Shown: positions 40,122 through 48,699 of the stretch, in pieces | Position numbering within the stretch: the stretch's first letter is position 1 | Layout of the letters: each line of letters begins with the position of its first letter | Source of the DNA: Nocardia asteroides | Lineage (GTDB): Bacteria > Actinomycetota > Actinomycetes > Mycobacteriales > Mycobacteriaceae | DNA: 64,000 bases | Assembly: GCF_900637185.1 (NCBI RefSeq) | Contig: NZ_LR134352.1 | Span: 5,818,001-5,882,000, forward strand | Direction: 5' to 3' | The notes under the pieces: model-generated | What the model saw: only the letters and a program-made list of their open reading frames with translations | What the model was told of the DNA's origin: nothing | Databases searched by the model: none | Program-made: the position numbers and the translations under genes

Positions 40122-41347
40122 CAGGCACCTCCTCTAGCGCCGGCCAGGCCCGCGGCCCTGGCCCGGTCGACGACCTGCGGCAGCACGGTCAGCAATCTCT
40201 CGATATCGGCCCCGGTGGACGTGTGCCCGAGCGAGAACCGCAGCGAACTGCGGGCCTGCCACGGATCCACCCCCATGGCGATCAGCACATGACTGGGTGA
40301 GGCGACGCCGGCGTTGCAGGCCGAGCCGGTGGAGCATTCCACGCCGGCGGCGTCGAGCAGCATCAGCAGCGAGTCGCCCTCGCAGCCGGGGAAGGTGAAG
40401 TGGGCGTTGCCGGGCAACCGCCGCTCGTCGAGCGGGCCGTTGAGGATCGCCTCGGGGATCACGGCGTGCACCCCGTCGATCAGCTGCCCGCGCAGCACAC
40501 GCAGCCGCTCGGCGCGCGCGGACAGGTCACCGGTCGCGTCCCGCAGCGCCGCGGCCAGACCGACGGCCGCGGCCACATCGGAGGTACCCGACCGCAGGTC
40601 GCGCTCGTGCCCGCCGCCGTGGATCAGCGGCACGCAGGGCACCTGCCTGCCGAGCAGCAGCACACCGATACCGTGCGGTCCGCCCGCCTTGTGTCCGGCG
40701 ACGCTGAGCGCGGAGAGCCCGCTCGCGCCGAAGTCGACGGGCAGCTGCGTCACCGCCTGGATCGCGTCGCTGTGCATCGGGATGCCGAATTCCTGGGCGA
40801 CGGCGGCCAATTCGGCGATCGGCTGGATCGTGCCGACCTCGTTGTTGGCCCACATCACACTGACCAGCGCGACCTCGTCGGCGTGCGCGGCCAGCTCGGC
40901 GCGCAGGGTCTGCGGGGCGACGATGCCGTCGGCGTCGACGGGCAGCCAGCTGACCCGCGCGCCCTCGTGCTTCTCCAGCCACTCCACCGCGTCGAGCACC
41001 GCGTGGTGCTCGATCACGCTGGTGACGATCCTGGTGCGCCGCGGATCGGCCGCCCTGCGCCCCCAGTAGATGCCCTTGACCGCCAGATTGTCGCTCTCGG
41101 TACCACCGGAGGTGAAGATGACCTCGGACGGCCGCGCCCCCAGATCGGCCGCGACGGACTCGCGCGCCTCCTCCAGCGACCGCCGCGCCGCGCGCCCCGA
41201 CCCGTGCAGCGACGAGGCGTTACCCACCGTCGTGAGCGCAGCCGTCATCGCCTCGACGGCGGCGGGCAGCATCGGAGTGGTGGCCGCGTGGTCGAGGTAG
41301 ACCGTGTCGGGCGCACCGGTGACCGGGCCCGTAAAAGCCGACTTCAT
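40121..41347 (-). CDS. iscS: Cysteine desulfurase (IscS/NifS type)
   Basis: A PLP enzyme that takes sulfur from cysteine for thiolation, Fe-S clusters and other routes. The 408-residue product has YLDHAATTP at the N-terminus, the PLP lysine in [11 protein letters not shown] and the persulfide cysteine in [11 protein letters not shown]. It is a partner for MnmA (coupled gene) and a plausible sulfur source for FdhD. The ATG at 41347 is chosen; a TTG three codons upstream is the alternative. It ends the conserved housekeeping run, and the DNA beyond it is accessory. Confidence 0.95.
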   Translation of the reverse strand: MKSAFTGPVTGAPDTVYLDHAATTPMLPAAVEAMTAALTTVGNASSLHGSGRAARRSLEEARESVAADLGARPSEVIFTSGGTESDNLAVKGIYWGRRAADPRRTRIVTSVIEHHAVLDAVEWLEKHEGARVSWLPVDADGIVAPQTLRAELAAHADEVALVSVMWANNEVGTIQPIAELAAVAQEFGIPMHSDAIQAVTQLPVDFGASGLSALSVAGHKAGGPHGIGVLLLGRQVPCVPLIHGGGHERDLRSGTSDVAAAVGLAAALRDATGDLSARAERLRVLRGQLIDGVHAVIPEAILNGPLDERRLPGNAHFTFPGCEGDSLLMLLDAAGVECSTGSACNAGVASPSHVLIAMGVDPWQARSSLRFSLGHTSTGADIERLLTVLPQVVDRARAAGLAGARGGA

Positions 41348-42196
41348 GACCGACAAAGCCTATACCACCGCTGACCTGGGCATCTTCGGGGTACCCCCCT
41401 GTTTTCTACGATTTTTCTACGATTTACCCAGGATTCTCAACACGTGTATCAGGTATCTGTATTCCCCAAGCGGGGACGAGAAGGTGGCTGAGACCGTCGA
41501 GTCGGCGGGCTGAGGGCTTGCAGATCGAGCGTCGATGCGGGGGCCCGGCGCTGTTGGTCGAGGACGAGACGCGTGGGATTCCGAGTACCATCGGTGCACA
41601 CGGACGACCGACCGCACGTGTGTGAGAGGTACTGCGGCGACCAGGATGCGTTGTACGCCAGCAGCCCGCCCCGATGGCGCACCAGCACCACCGGAACATC
41701 GGCCGCTAGCGCCGCCGCTATCCGACCGCGACCCAGAATCCAGGATCCCAGCACCCGGGATCTAGCGATGCATGGACGTTGCGGGTGGGAGATCAGCCAT
41801 AGCGCATTTCGTCTCACAGACGATCCCGGATGCAGAGACACTTGCTGGCCCTGTAGGCAGGCGAAAGTCGCGGTGACACGGAGGTTCGCGTCGCACGAAA
41901 GGTGGAGCGACGCCTCGCGCAGTTGCGACCGGCAAGTTCTGCGTGTCCACGGCTCTCATCGACCGCATCCGGATGAGACCCGACCGTACTCAACCCAACG
42001 CCGATATGCGCCAAGCCTGATGGGGATCGGCCATGCAGACGAGTCCTACTGTCCCCTACTCAAGTTGACACACAGTTCGTCCATAGCGAGACTTGGCCGC
42101 GCGGTAGCCGATCGGTGGCCGCAGCGGTTGGGTGGGGGAATTCGCGTCAAAATGCAACAGATGAGCCGTTCCCAGGCGGCGCTCCAAGGTGTGGTG
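41348..42196. other. Gene-poor junction between the conserved core and the accessory cassette
   Basis: About 850 bases with no convincing gene. The frames that remain open have Arg/Ser-rich translations without domain character. The first 100 bases are AT-richer and contain a 12-bp tandem direct repeat at 41402-41424. The part near iscS must hold its promoter. A stretch at 41560-41760 on the minus strand (reading ...GRGRIAAALAADVPVVLVRHRGG...) has protein-like composition and may be a gene remnant. Confidence 0.5.
41402..41424. repeat. Two 12-bp direct repeats TTTTCTACGATT
   Basis: Copies at 41402-41413 and 41413-41424 share one base. They stand out as an AT-rich tract in a high-GC region, about 55 bases upstream of iscS. 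Confidence 0.7.
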
Positions 42197-42381
42197 ATGG
42201 CAACTCAGGGATGGTTCAACCACTACGACGACCCGGACGAGTTCTGGGACGACGAGCCCCTCACCCAGTGGAAGGCCTCCTGGAGATCAACGAACGGCTC
42301 AGCCGATCGACATTCGACACCGCCGACGGCGCAGGAATTCCGAACGAACTCCAGCCTTTGGCCAGAGAGCGTGGCACGTAA
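42197..42381 (+). pseudogene. Small acidic ORF of the secretion cassette, broken by a -1 indel
   Basis: ATG 42197 (AAGG seven bases upstream) begins MATQGWFNHYDDPDEFWDDEPLT in one frame. The downstream frame then reads PVEGLLEINERLSRSTFDTADG to the TAA at 42379. The two parts join if one C is added to the CACCCAG run near 42262, giving a 61-residue acidic protein. I do not recognise the family. Either the gene is inactive or the assembly has lost a base. It is the first recognisable ORF of the cassette. Confidence 0.5.
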
Positions 42382-42395
42382 CGCAGGAGCTGTGA

Positions 42396-42527
42396 ATGAG
42401 CGTCAGCAGAGATCCGGCTCCTCTTTCGTCTCTATGGACATCGATCACGGGTTCCTTCCTGTTCGACTCGACTTCCGCACCGGGTGGAGCAGATAGGTGG
42501 CGCCACACGAAGTCAGCGAGGAACTGA
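42396..42527 (+). CDS. Possible 43-residue ORF
   Basis: ATG 42396 has an excellent AGGAG six bases upstream and encodes a short Ser/Pro-rich peptide (MSVSRDPAPLSSLWTS...). It overlaps the next gene in another frame. It may instead be the true N-terminus of the 42497 gene separated by another indel. The ribosome-binding site is the main support. Confidence 0.3.
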   Translation: MSVSRDPAPLSSLWTSITGSFLFDSTSAPGGADRWRHTKSARN

Positions 42528-42991
42528 TGCTTGCCTATCGAGACGCAGTAGCGACTCGACAGGCTCACGCCTATTCCGGACACGCTCGGCCGTCCCGGCG
42601 GGAGATTTCGGTAAACGCGGTCCCGGACCGACGGACGATGCTGATGGTCCTTCTCGAAACGGAGACTTGGGAGCAATTCAGTGCAGTCTCCAGCAGCATG
42701 AACTGCGGCAGTTGGCACGAGGTTAGCGGACATGTCATGGACTACGGTGGGCGACCGGTCTCACTGACCGGCAATCGGCGGTATCTGCGTTCGATTACGG
42801 TGCAGCCCACGTGGGCAGCGGTCGTTCATACCGATCAGATCGCGGATGAAATCCTGTGGTGTTCGGATATCATCCGCGAGCAGCGACCAAAATTTTCGCC
42901 GCGCGGTGACTATTCCAGATATTCGGACGAGGATCTCGAATACGGCCTGGACCGTCACAGGATTCGACTACTGAATGAACGGGTGGGGTGA
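42497..42991 (+). CDS. Hypothetical protein of the type VII-like cassette
   Basis: A 164-residue soluble alpha/beta protein starting at GTG 42497 with GGAG seven bases upstream. The middle part (RTMLMVLLETETWEQFSAVS, WHEVSGHVMDYGG) is well ordered and the C-terminal part is charged. No signal or membrane segment is seen and no family is recognised. The stop overlaps the ribosome-binding region of the next gene. Its position directly before an EspC-like gene suggests a chaperone or immunity-type partner, which is speculative. Confidence 0.65.
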   Translation: MAPHEVSEELMLAYRDAVATRQAHAYSGHARPSRREISVNAVPDRRTMLMVLLETETWEQFSAVSSSMNCGSWHEVSGHVMDYGGRPVSLTGNRRYLRSITVQPTWAAVVHTDQIADEILWCSDIIREQRPKFSPRGDYSRYSDEDLEYGLDRHRIRLLNERVG

Positions 42992-42992
42992 C

Positions 42993-43339
42993 ATGAGTGA
43001 CCAGTTGAGACATTCGGCCGAGGCGATGGTCTACGCCGTCAAGATGTGGCGCGCAGGCGCGGAAGACCTTCGCGCCGCAAGCGCGATGGTCAACAAGCTC
43101 GAATTGATCCAAACATCAGGCGGGCCAGTTCAGGGGTGTCTGCCGCTACCGGACCGTTCGATGAGGCGTTGAGCAAGTACAAGCCTGCCTCAGCCTATTT
43201 CCGGGACCGCGCAAACGAAGGTGCTGCGGTTTTCGATGAGATCGCCAGCGTGCTCGAGGAGGCACTCACGCAGTATGCCGCGAGCGATGAGACATTCGCA
43301 GCCGAAGTGCGCCGCCTTCAAGGCCAGACAGGAGGCTGA
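42993..43339 (+). pseudogene. EspC-like (DUF2580-type) type VII secretion substrate, frameshifted
   Basis: The first frame from ATG 42993 gives MSDQLRHSAEAMVYAVKM through IQTSGGP. A second frame continues SGVSAATGPFDEALSKYKP to the TGA at 43337. Adding one C to the GGGCC tract near 43130 joins them into a helical protein of about 115 residues. The C-terminus carries Y-A-A-S-D, fitting the YxxxD/E type VII export motif. Length, helical character and motif match EspC-like ESX substrates. As sequenced, translation would stop after about 59 residues. No X-XXY-YYZ slippery site is visible at the join. Confidence 0.6.
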
Positions 43340-43341
43340 CA

Positions 43342-44244
43342 ATGACCGAGCTGACGAAGCAACTGAATGACCAGATCACCGCGATCAGAACGAACATCGA
43401 CGACATCGGCAACTTGCCGAACAAAGTGGACGAATTCTGTGGAGCTCTTGCACTTTCGATGCGTTCCAACTATGCGAGCGTCACCGGAATCTTCAGCGCC
43501 TATGGCACAGAAAAGGCCATCAGCGACATGTACGAGGATCGGGACAACGTAAACGCGGCAATCCGGGAGGCCTGGACGAAACTAGACGCGACGGATCCAG
43601 ATCTGGAAGTTCCGGTTCAGCTACTTACCATCTCAGATGAGTGGCGAAATTTCAAAGGGCTCGTGCAGGCCGCTAGGGCAGACTTCGACAACACGGACCT
43701 CAGCCAGAATTGGGCCGGCGACGCTGCAGCCGCTTATGTCGGCATCCGAAACAGGCAGAAACTCGCCCTGGAATCCGTTCCGCTGGCATGCGAGCAGATA
43801 GCGACCAGCCTGGGAAATCTGGCATCGTCCGAGTTGACATTGTATGTCGAGCTCGCCCAAAAGTCACGGGAAATGGTGACCGAAGTTACCGCACTGGTCG
43901 GGGACCTGACCTCCTCCACGGTAAAAATCGTCATCAATCCGTGGGACATCGCCGAGTATGTCGACAGCATGGCCAACCTCGTTGTGACGATGGAGAACCT
44001 CAAGACTTTGATCATGGGCGTCGTCTCCGCTATGGCAACGAGCTCGGCCGCCAAGATCGCCGAGAACAACATGATCGGTCAAAGTTACTCGATTATCGAT
44101 GGTCTACACAACAACAAATGGCCGACAGCAGTTTCTGCCGCACACACGGGCGGTCTGCGTGACGTTATCGGCGACGCGACGACGAGCGATGGGGATAAAT
44201 CAGATTGGGAACCAGGAACTACGGTCGTGGTAGCAACATCATGA
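43342..44244 (+). CDS. 300-residue helical WxG-type protein, putative ESX/type VII substrate
   Basis: Starts at ATG 43342 with AGGAGG six bases upstream and three bases after the EspC-like stop. Almost the whole protein is predicted helical. The segment LSQNWAGDAAAAYVGIRNRQ (about residues 120-139) has the W-x-G turn followed by the Ala/Tyr helix of WXG100 proteins. Later parts contain two moderately hydrophobic helices (YVDSMANLVVTMENLKTLIMGVV). There is no Sec signal. It is most likely exported by an ESX system or pairs with the EspC-like protein. The ESX machinery itself (EccB/C/D, MycP) is not in the window. Confidence 0.65.
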   Translation: MTELTKQLNDQITAIRTNIDDIGNLPNKVDEFCGALALSMRSNYASVTGIFSAYGTEKAISDMYEDRDNVNAAIREAWTKLDATDPDLEVPVQLLTISDEWRNFKGLVQAARADFDNTDLSQNWAGDAAAAYVGIRNRQKLALESVPLACEQIATSLGNLASSELTLYVELAQKSREMVTEVTALVGDLTSSTVKIVINPWDIAEYVDSMANLVVTMENLKTLIMGVVSAMATSSAAKIAENNMIGQSYSIIDGLHNNKWPTAVSAAHTGGLRDVIGDATTSDGDKSDWEPGTTVVVATS

Positions 44245-44828
44245 AGCTGATCAGCATGGCCATCCTCGCAGCATGTCTCACCGCGGCAGGCTGCACATCG
44301 GAGAACCGTCCTGTCACGGTCGAGGCGACGACCACGGTTGCTCCGCCGTTCAAGCCGAGTTCAATCACCCACGGTCAGATGTGTGACGCAGTACTCCAGT
44401 TCTTCGGCCGGGAACTCAAGGTCTATGAGGCGGGGGTGTACCCACTCGATAATCGGGACGGCACCATGGATATAGGTGGCCACTGCCCCGTCCGACAAGG
44501 CAGTATCCAGATCGGTTACTGGCAAACGCGGTCTGACTCTTCCCCTGATCCCGCGGAGGGTGTCAAGAGATTCGATGAAACCCTCGATGTCTCGGGCCGC
44601 ACTGTGTTCGTGGACGACCAGAGGTCGGACTCTACTGATGGCCTGTCCGGCGTAACTCTGGCGACAAGAGTTGGTGAATTCAACACCCAATTCAAGATAT
44701 GGCAGGCTTATGACGGCCATAAGACGCGCACAGAGGACGGTCCACTCAGCATTTCGAATAGCCAAGTGGAAGCCGCCGCGCGCTTTATCGTCGAGGTTAC
44801 CGGCCACCTGGATGCCGGACAGTGGTGA
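44241..44828 (+). CDS. Lipoprotein of the type VII-like cassette
   Basis: A 195-residue lipoprotein with an ATG overlapping the upstream stop (ATGA). The signal is short and hydrophobic and ends in TAAGC, giving an acylated Cys18, with a Thr-rich spacer. The mature domain has two further cysteines (QMCDAV, GHCPV) and resembles the DUF3558-like lipoproteins common in Nocardia in length and layout, but the assignment is not firm. Translational coupling to the WxG gene argues that the two work together. Confidence 0.75.
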   Translation: MKLISMAILAACLTAAGCTSENRPVTVEATTTVAPPFKPSSITHGQMCDAVLQFFGRELKVYEAGVYPLDNRDGTMDIGGHCPVRQGSIQIGYWQTRSDSSPDPAEGVKRFDETLDVSGRTVFVDDQRSDSTDGLSGVTLATRVGEFNTQFKIWQAYDGHKTRTEDGPLSISNSQVEAAARFIVEVTGHLDAGQW

Positions 44829-44879
44829 GGGAATGCCACGAGATATTCGCAACCCAGTGACAGGAAACGGCGGGCAAGC

Positions 44880-46373
44880 ATGATCGCCGCAAAGGCCTCT
44901 GCAATCGAGGTTCTCGGCGCGGGCGACCACAAAGGCGCATCTCGGACCAGCTCGACAACGCCGCACGGGGCACGGCAGGACGGCGCAGAGGGGCCTTTGC
45001 GTAGATCGGCCGCCGCCGCGGTTGTTGTCGCGGTCTTGGGCGCCTCCGCATGCGCGTGCAGCACGGAGCAGCAGGGGTACCCCTCCCCCGTCCCCACATC
45101 ATCGTCAACGCCCACGACGACCACCACGACCGTGAACCGGCCTGCCGCGTGGTCGATTGAATTCGATGTCGGCGCAGCGGAGGTCGCTGTGGTGGGAGAC
45201 GTGGTCATCACCCCGGGCAAGACCTCGTTCGTCGCGGTGGACCGCGCCTCCGGCCACGAGCGGTGGCGCCGAGATCAGAAGATCACGGGCGGAGGGGGAT
45301 TCGAATATCGGATCAGCGGCGAGCTGGTGGTGCTGTCCGAGCGTCGCACCGCATCCAGTGACCCGACCCTGTTCGAAGTGATCGAAGCTGCCACCGGCCG
45401 CACTCGGTGGCAGGCCAGCACGAATTACCTGAATGTCTATGGTGACGCGGTGTACCAGACCCACTGCACGGCAATGGGTACGCCCGACGTGCGCTGCACC
45501 ACGATGCGACACGACATCGACGACGGCATGGCGACGTGGCCGCGCCCCGCCAGCGGCACCCTCGGCGACGACGCGATCGGAAACTGGCACCAGCAGGCTC
45601 CACCGGAGTCGGAATATCTTCCTATTTGGGTGGGGCCATCGATGGCCGGTCCCAAGGAACGGCCATGGGCCGCGGTAGCCACCACCACAGGCAACGTCCT
45701 CCCCGGACGCGGCGCCAATCACGCCTGGTACACCTTCAGCGTTGGTGAACTGCTCGTCAACACCGACCACGACAGGAACGAGTACCTCTGCGAAATCGCC
45801 CTGGAGGCGATCAACGGCTCGACCGGAACGCGGCAGTGGTCGGCATCTGTACACGGTGGCCGACGCAAGGAGAACGACGAGTGCCAAAAGAGGCTGAGCG
45901 GGTCGGAGCTCGGCCAGATGATCGGCAACGGCTCGAGGATAGCGGCCGTCACCGCTGACGGAACTCCCCAACTGTTCGATCTGGCAACGGGTTCCACGAT
46001 CTGGGCGGCCACCGATCGCGGCACTCCGCTAGACGGTGACGAACGATCTCTGCTGGTCAGCGAATTCGCTGACCAGGGCACCTTGTCAATACTGGATCTC
46101 GAGACTGGGCAGAAGAAGTGGTCGGTACCCGATCCGGGCTTCGATCCCTACCCGAGCCAACGTGCGACGTTTCTGGTCGGTGATCGAGTTATCGTGAGCG
46201 GCCGAATTCGGATCGGCGAGTTCTCCGGCCGACCGACCACGATCATCTACGACCGCGAAACGGGACGGGAAATCGATCAGTATGTCGGTTGGGCCCAGGG
46301 TGCGGGTGCTGACTGGCTGGCACTGCTGGTGAGTGCGGACAGCGGGTCCGACGAACTCCAGTTCCATCGCTGA
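44880..46373 (+). CDS. PQQ-type beta-propeller lipoprotein
   Basis: Up to 497 residues. A hydrophobic export segment (about 44-57) ends in GASACAC, a probable lipobox at Cys58, followed by a Pro/Thr-rich spacer. The rest is a repeated-strand propeller with PQQ-like blades (GKTSFVAVDRASGHERWRRD, IEAATGRTRWQAS, FDLATGSTIWAA, LDLETGQKKWSV). PQQ_2 domains of this type usually act as binding scaffolds. ATG 44880 leaves a long N-terminal extension without a good ribosome-binding site; TTG 44997 near GAGGGG would give a normal signal peptide. It is the last plus-strand gene of the cassette. Confidence 0.8.
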   Translation: MIAAKASAIEVLGAGDHKGASRTSSTTPHGARQDGAEGPLRRSAAAAVVVAVLGASACACSTEQQGYPSPVPTSSSTPTTTTTTVNRPAAWSIEFDVGAAEVAVVGDVVITPGKTSFVAVDRASGHERWRRDQKITGGGGFEYRISGELVVLSERRTASSDPTLFEVIEAATGRTRWQASTNYLNVYGDAVYQTHCTAMGTPDVRCTTMRHDIDDGMATWPRPASGTLGDDAIGNWHQQAPPESEYLPIWVGPSMAGPKERPWAAVATTTGNVLPGRGANHAWYTFSVGELLVNTDHDRNEYLCEIALEAINGSTGTRQWSASVHGGRRKENDECQKRLSGSELGQMIGNGSRIAAVTADGTPQLFDLATGSTIWAATDRGTPLDGDERSLLVSEFADQGTLSILDLETGQKKWSVPDPGFDPYPSQRATFLVGDRVIVSGRIRIGEFSGRPTTIIYDRETGREIDQYVGWAQGAGADWLALLVSADSGSDELQFHR

Positions 46374-46680
46374 TCAACGGAGGAAATAGCCGGGACGGAT
46401 CGGGGTGACTCTGCGATCTGTCCGACCAGACATCGAGCTGGCCGGCAGCAGCTCCAGCAACTCCCGCTGCGCGTCGGCCAGCACACCCGCCAACGTTTGC
46501 ACGGCCGACCTAAGAGTCGGCCAGGCGATCGTGCGCCAGCACCCTCAGCCTGCGTAGTGCACCGTTCCAATCGGGCTCGCCTTGCCAGTTCACCAGCAGA
46601 ACAAGCAGACCCGGACAGCGCGTCGGGGATCTCGACGACATACCGGCGACTCAGCGCCTCTCACACCTTGTCGATGCTCG
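46374..46680 (-). pseudogene. Decayed helical ORF at the end of the cassette
   Basis: Reading the minus strand from about 46680, coding-like segments follow each other in different frames: SRRYVVEIPDALSG, then LLVLLVNWQGEPDWNGALRRL to ADS, then RSAVQTLAGVLADAQRELLEL and PIRPGYFLR to a TGA at 46374. Removing one base near 46608 and one near 46511 would join them. An in-frame TGA also interrupts the start near 46665. The family is not recognised. No unbroken ORF of more than about 44 codons can express it. Confidence 0.4.
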
Positions 46681-46773
46681 ACGGAGGCCGATCCGGCCGG
46701 GCACCGCCTCGTGGTTCGACGTCGGTTCGCGAGCGCCGAGGTCGCCGTCACACAACCTGCCATGAAGTGTCGC

Positions 46774-47664
46774 TCAGCGGCCTGCATCCGGCTCGCCGCC
46801 CAAGCGAGTGACGATTTCGGCCACCATCGCGACAATCTTGTCCGGCTGTTCGTCGAGACCGAGGTGACCACAGTGGGCCACGCTGCGCAGTTCTGTGTCC
46901 AGACGGCGGCGGACGGCGGGACCGATTCGGCGTGGGGGGAGGAACGTGTCGTCTCGGCCTGCAGCGACCAGACAGGGTGCACCCTCCCGGGCCGCGTTCA
47001 GCGTTGCCGCTGAAAGCGGCATCGGCGCCAGACTGCTGTGGCAGTGGCGGGCTACCAGCGTCATCCAGTCGCTGAGCTCCGCATTCACTCCGTGTTCTGG
47101 TGCCAGCATGTGTCTGAGGAGCCGGTTCGTGCGAGTAGTGGTCGGGCGGGCGAGCCACGGGATCGTGGCGGCCAGGATCGAGGGCCCAACGGCAAGCCGC
47201 ACCAGACCCGCGGGTGAAATGAGGACCCGGCCGGCGATCTGCGGCGACGGACAGGCCAGGGCAATGGCACCACCGAGGGAATGGCCTACGACGACGGCGG
47301 GTCCGGTAGTCGTGTTCTCGAGCGCTTCGGTCAGCCATTGTCCGTACCACGCCATTCGATTCCGGCGAGGACGGCGAGTGGCGCTGAGTCCTGGCTGTCC
47401 TGGAACATCGAGGATGAGCGTGGGCCATCGACGAGCCAGCTTCTCGGCAAAGGGCAGCGACACCGCGCCGTTCATGTTGGTGCCGGGCACCAACACAACC
47501 GTCGGCGCCATAGCCTGATCCAGTCCGGCGGCGACGACACTGGTGACACCCGCGGCGGTCATCGCATCCCATCGTCGATGCTCGACATCCCAGTCATCGA
47601 CGCGGTTCCTGCACCAGTCCTGGATCAGGCGTTGCGCCTTCGCGCTTTTGTAGACAGAGGCCAC
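46774..47664 (-). CDS. Alpha/beta-hydrolase
   Basis: A 296-residue hydrolase. The oxyanion segment LVPGTNMNG, nucleophile elbow GHSLGG, acid in GRDD and base in HCGHLG are all in place and in order. An N-terminal cap of about 40 residues (SAKAQRLIQDWCRNRVDDW) precedes the core. No signal peptide is visible. The GTG at 47664 is chosen so that the protein starts nine bases after the upstream membrane gene ends; the open frame reaches 47790. It is probably co-transcribed with the small membrane protein. Confidence 0.85.
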   Translation of the reverse strand: MASVYKSAKAQRLIQDWCRNRVDDWDVEHRRWDAMTAAGVTSVVAAGLDQAMAPTVVLVPGTNMNGAVSLPFAEKLARRWPTLILDVPGQPGLSATRRPRRNRMAWYGQWLTEALENTTTGPAVVVGHSLGGAIALACPSPQIAGRVLISPAGLVRLAVGPSILAATIPWLARPTTTRTNRLLRHMLAPEHGVNAELSDWMTLVARHCHSSLAPMPLSAATLNAAREGAPCLVAAGRDDTFLPPRRIGPAVRRRLDTELRSVAHCGHLGLDEQPDKIVAMVAEIVTRLGGEPDAGR

Positions 47665-47672
47665 GTCGACGC

Positions 47673-48113
47673 CTACGCTCTTTCGGCTTGGTGTGTGTCG
47701 TAGTAGCCGGCCATGAGCTCCCAGTATCCGAGCAACAACAGCATCGCCGCGCCGGTTCCGGCAGCAGCGGGCATCGGCCGCCGGTGCCACGCCCCGAGCA
47801 GTCCGATCAACACCGCCCCTGTGGCTGCTGCGTCAACCGCCACGGCCACGTCCCTGGGATGGCCGGTGAGCCATAGTTCCTCTCCGAGAATCGCTTTCGT
47901 CGCCCACACTGGAGGACCTTTCGGTTCCGGGAAGATCACCGTGTTCACCGCGAACCATACGCCCACAGCGGCCGCGTGCGACCCTTTTCGCGTCCACGCC
48001 GGAACCAGCAGTACAGGCGTTGTCGCCCACCGAGACCACGCGCTCCACGGGTGGGAATGCCGAGCGAAAACCGCGTGCCGAACACGCGCGAGTACTCCTC
48101 GCGACCTCGCCAT
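47673..48113 (-). CDS. Small membrane protein, DUF6653-like
   Basis: A 146-residue protein with about three to four hydrophobic segments. The N-terminal pattern VFARHSHPWSAWSRWATTP and WFAVNTVIFPEP match what I recall of the DUF6653 family, so the name is tentative. Function is unknown. The next gene, the alpha/beta-hydrolase, starts nine bases after its stop. Confidence 0.7.
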   Translation of the reverse strand: MARSRGVLARVRHAVFARHSHPWSAWSRWATTPVLLVPAWTRKGSHAAAVGVWFAVNTVIFPEPKGPPVWATKAILGEELWLTGHPRDVAVAVDAAATGAVLIGLLGAWHRRPMPAAAGTGAAMLLLLGYWELMAGYYDTHQAERA

Positions 48114-48158
48114 CGGCGCCTCCTGTCAGCCCTGCCGATCGTTGCTACCGAAACAGCC

Positions 48159-48626
48159 TCAGGTTCGATCCTCGGCCCGCTCGCGCCATCGCTCGATGAG
48201 AGCGGGCATCTCCTGCTCCATATAGCCGTAGAAGTCCTGCATCTCATGGAGGCGTTCGGCGGTGACCGAGTCCCCCGACAGCGCGTCGAGCCCCTCCTGC
48301 GCGGCGTCCTTCATGATCTTCAGCATCACGTTCTGCTGCGAGAACAGTTGCGCCCAAACGCCTTTCGGAAACCGGTAGTGCTCGCGCCGACTGCCCGGCG
48401 CGGGTACCCGTTCGACCATCCCGGACTGGGCCAGCTGCTTGATCGCCGTCGACACCGCGCCGGTACTGATCGAGAGCCGCTCACACAGATCCGCGGCGGT
48501 CATCGTCTCCTGCTCGGTGTAGAGCAGAGCCGTCATCACCCGAGCCGTCGTCTTCTGCATGCCCCCCTGGGCCATGGTCAAGGCCAGTCGCTCGGCGGCA
48601 TCGCGAAGTCGCTGATCAGAATCCAT
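48159..48626 (-). CDS. GbsR/MarR-family transcriptional regulator
   Basis: A 155-residue winged-helix regulator. The DNA-binding part contains MTAADLCERLSISTGAVSTAIKQLAQSGMVERV (split here), with the wing PAPGSRREHY typical of GbsR-like MarR proteins. The C-terminal helices should dimerise. ATG 48626 has a TACTAT -10-like box six bases upstream and no ribosome-binding site, suggesting a leaderless mRNA. It is divergent from an ABC exporter, the usual target of such regulators. Confidence 0.88.
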   Translation of the reverse strand: MDSDQRLRDAAERLALTMAQGGMQKTTARVMTALLYTEQETMTAADLCERLSISTGAVSTAIKQLAQSGMVERVPAPGSRREHYRFPKGVWAQLFSQQNVMLKIMKDAAQEGLDALSGDSVTAERLHEMQDFYGYMEQEMPALIERWRERAEDRT

Positions 48627-48632
48627 GCCCAC

Positions 48633-48692
48633 ATAGTACAGACAACTTCCAACATTCTGAATCTTCACACATCTCTGAAACCTTGATACGGT
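48633..48692. promoter_or_regulatory. Back-to-back promoters of the regulator and the ABC exporter
   Basis: Plus strand: TTCACA (48664-48669), a 17-base spacer and TACGGT (48687-48692), seven bases before ATG 48700. Minus strand: TACTAT (48638-48633), six bases before ATG 48626, with a weak -35 TTCAGA. Both transcripts look leaderless. The AT-rich stretch between them probably holds the regulator binding site. Confidence 0.55.
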
Positions 48693-48699
48693 TCGAGGC

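Noticed and set aside
41573..42496. 307-residue ORF across the junction after iscS
   Set aside because: The translation is Arg/Ser/Thr-rich with scattered cysteines and no domain pattern; only the segment from 42197 looks coding.
43100..43145. Programmed -1 frameshift in the EspC-like gene
   Set aside because: No X-XXY-YYZ heptamer or downstream stem is evident at the frame change; a single lost C in GGGCC explains it more simply.
46748..47572. Minus-strand ORF opposite frame of the hydrolase at 46774
   Set aside because: It is a shadow frame; the hydrolase frame carries the ordered GHSLGG, Asp and His motifs.
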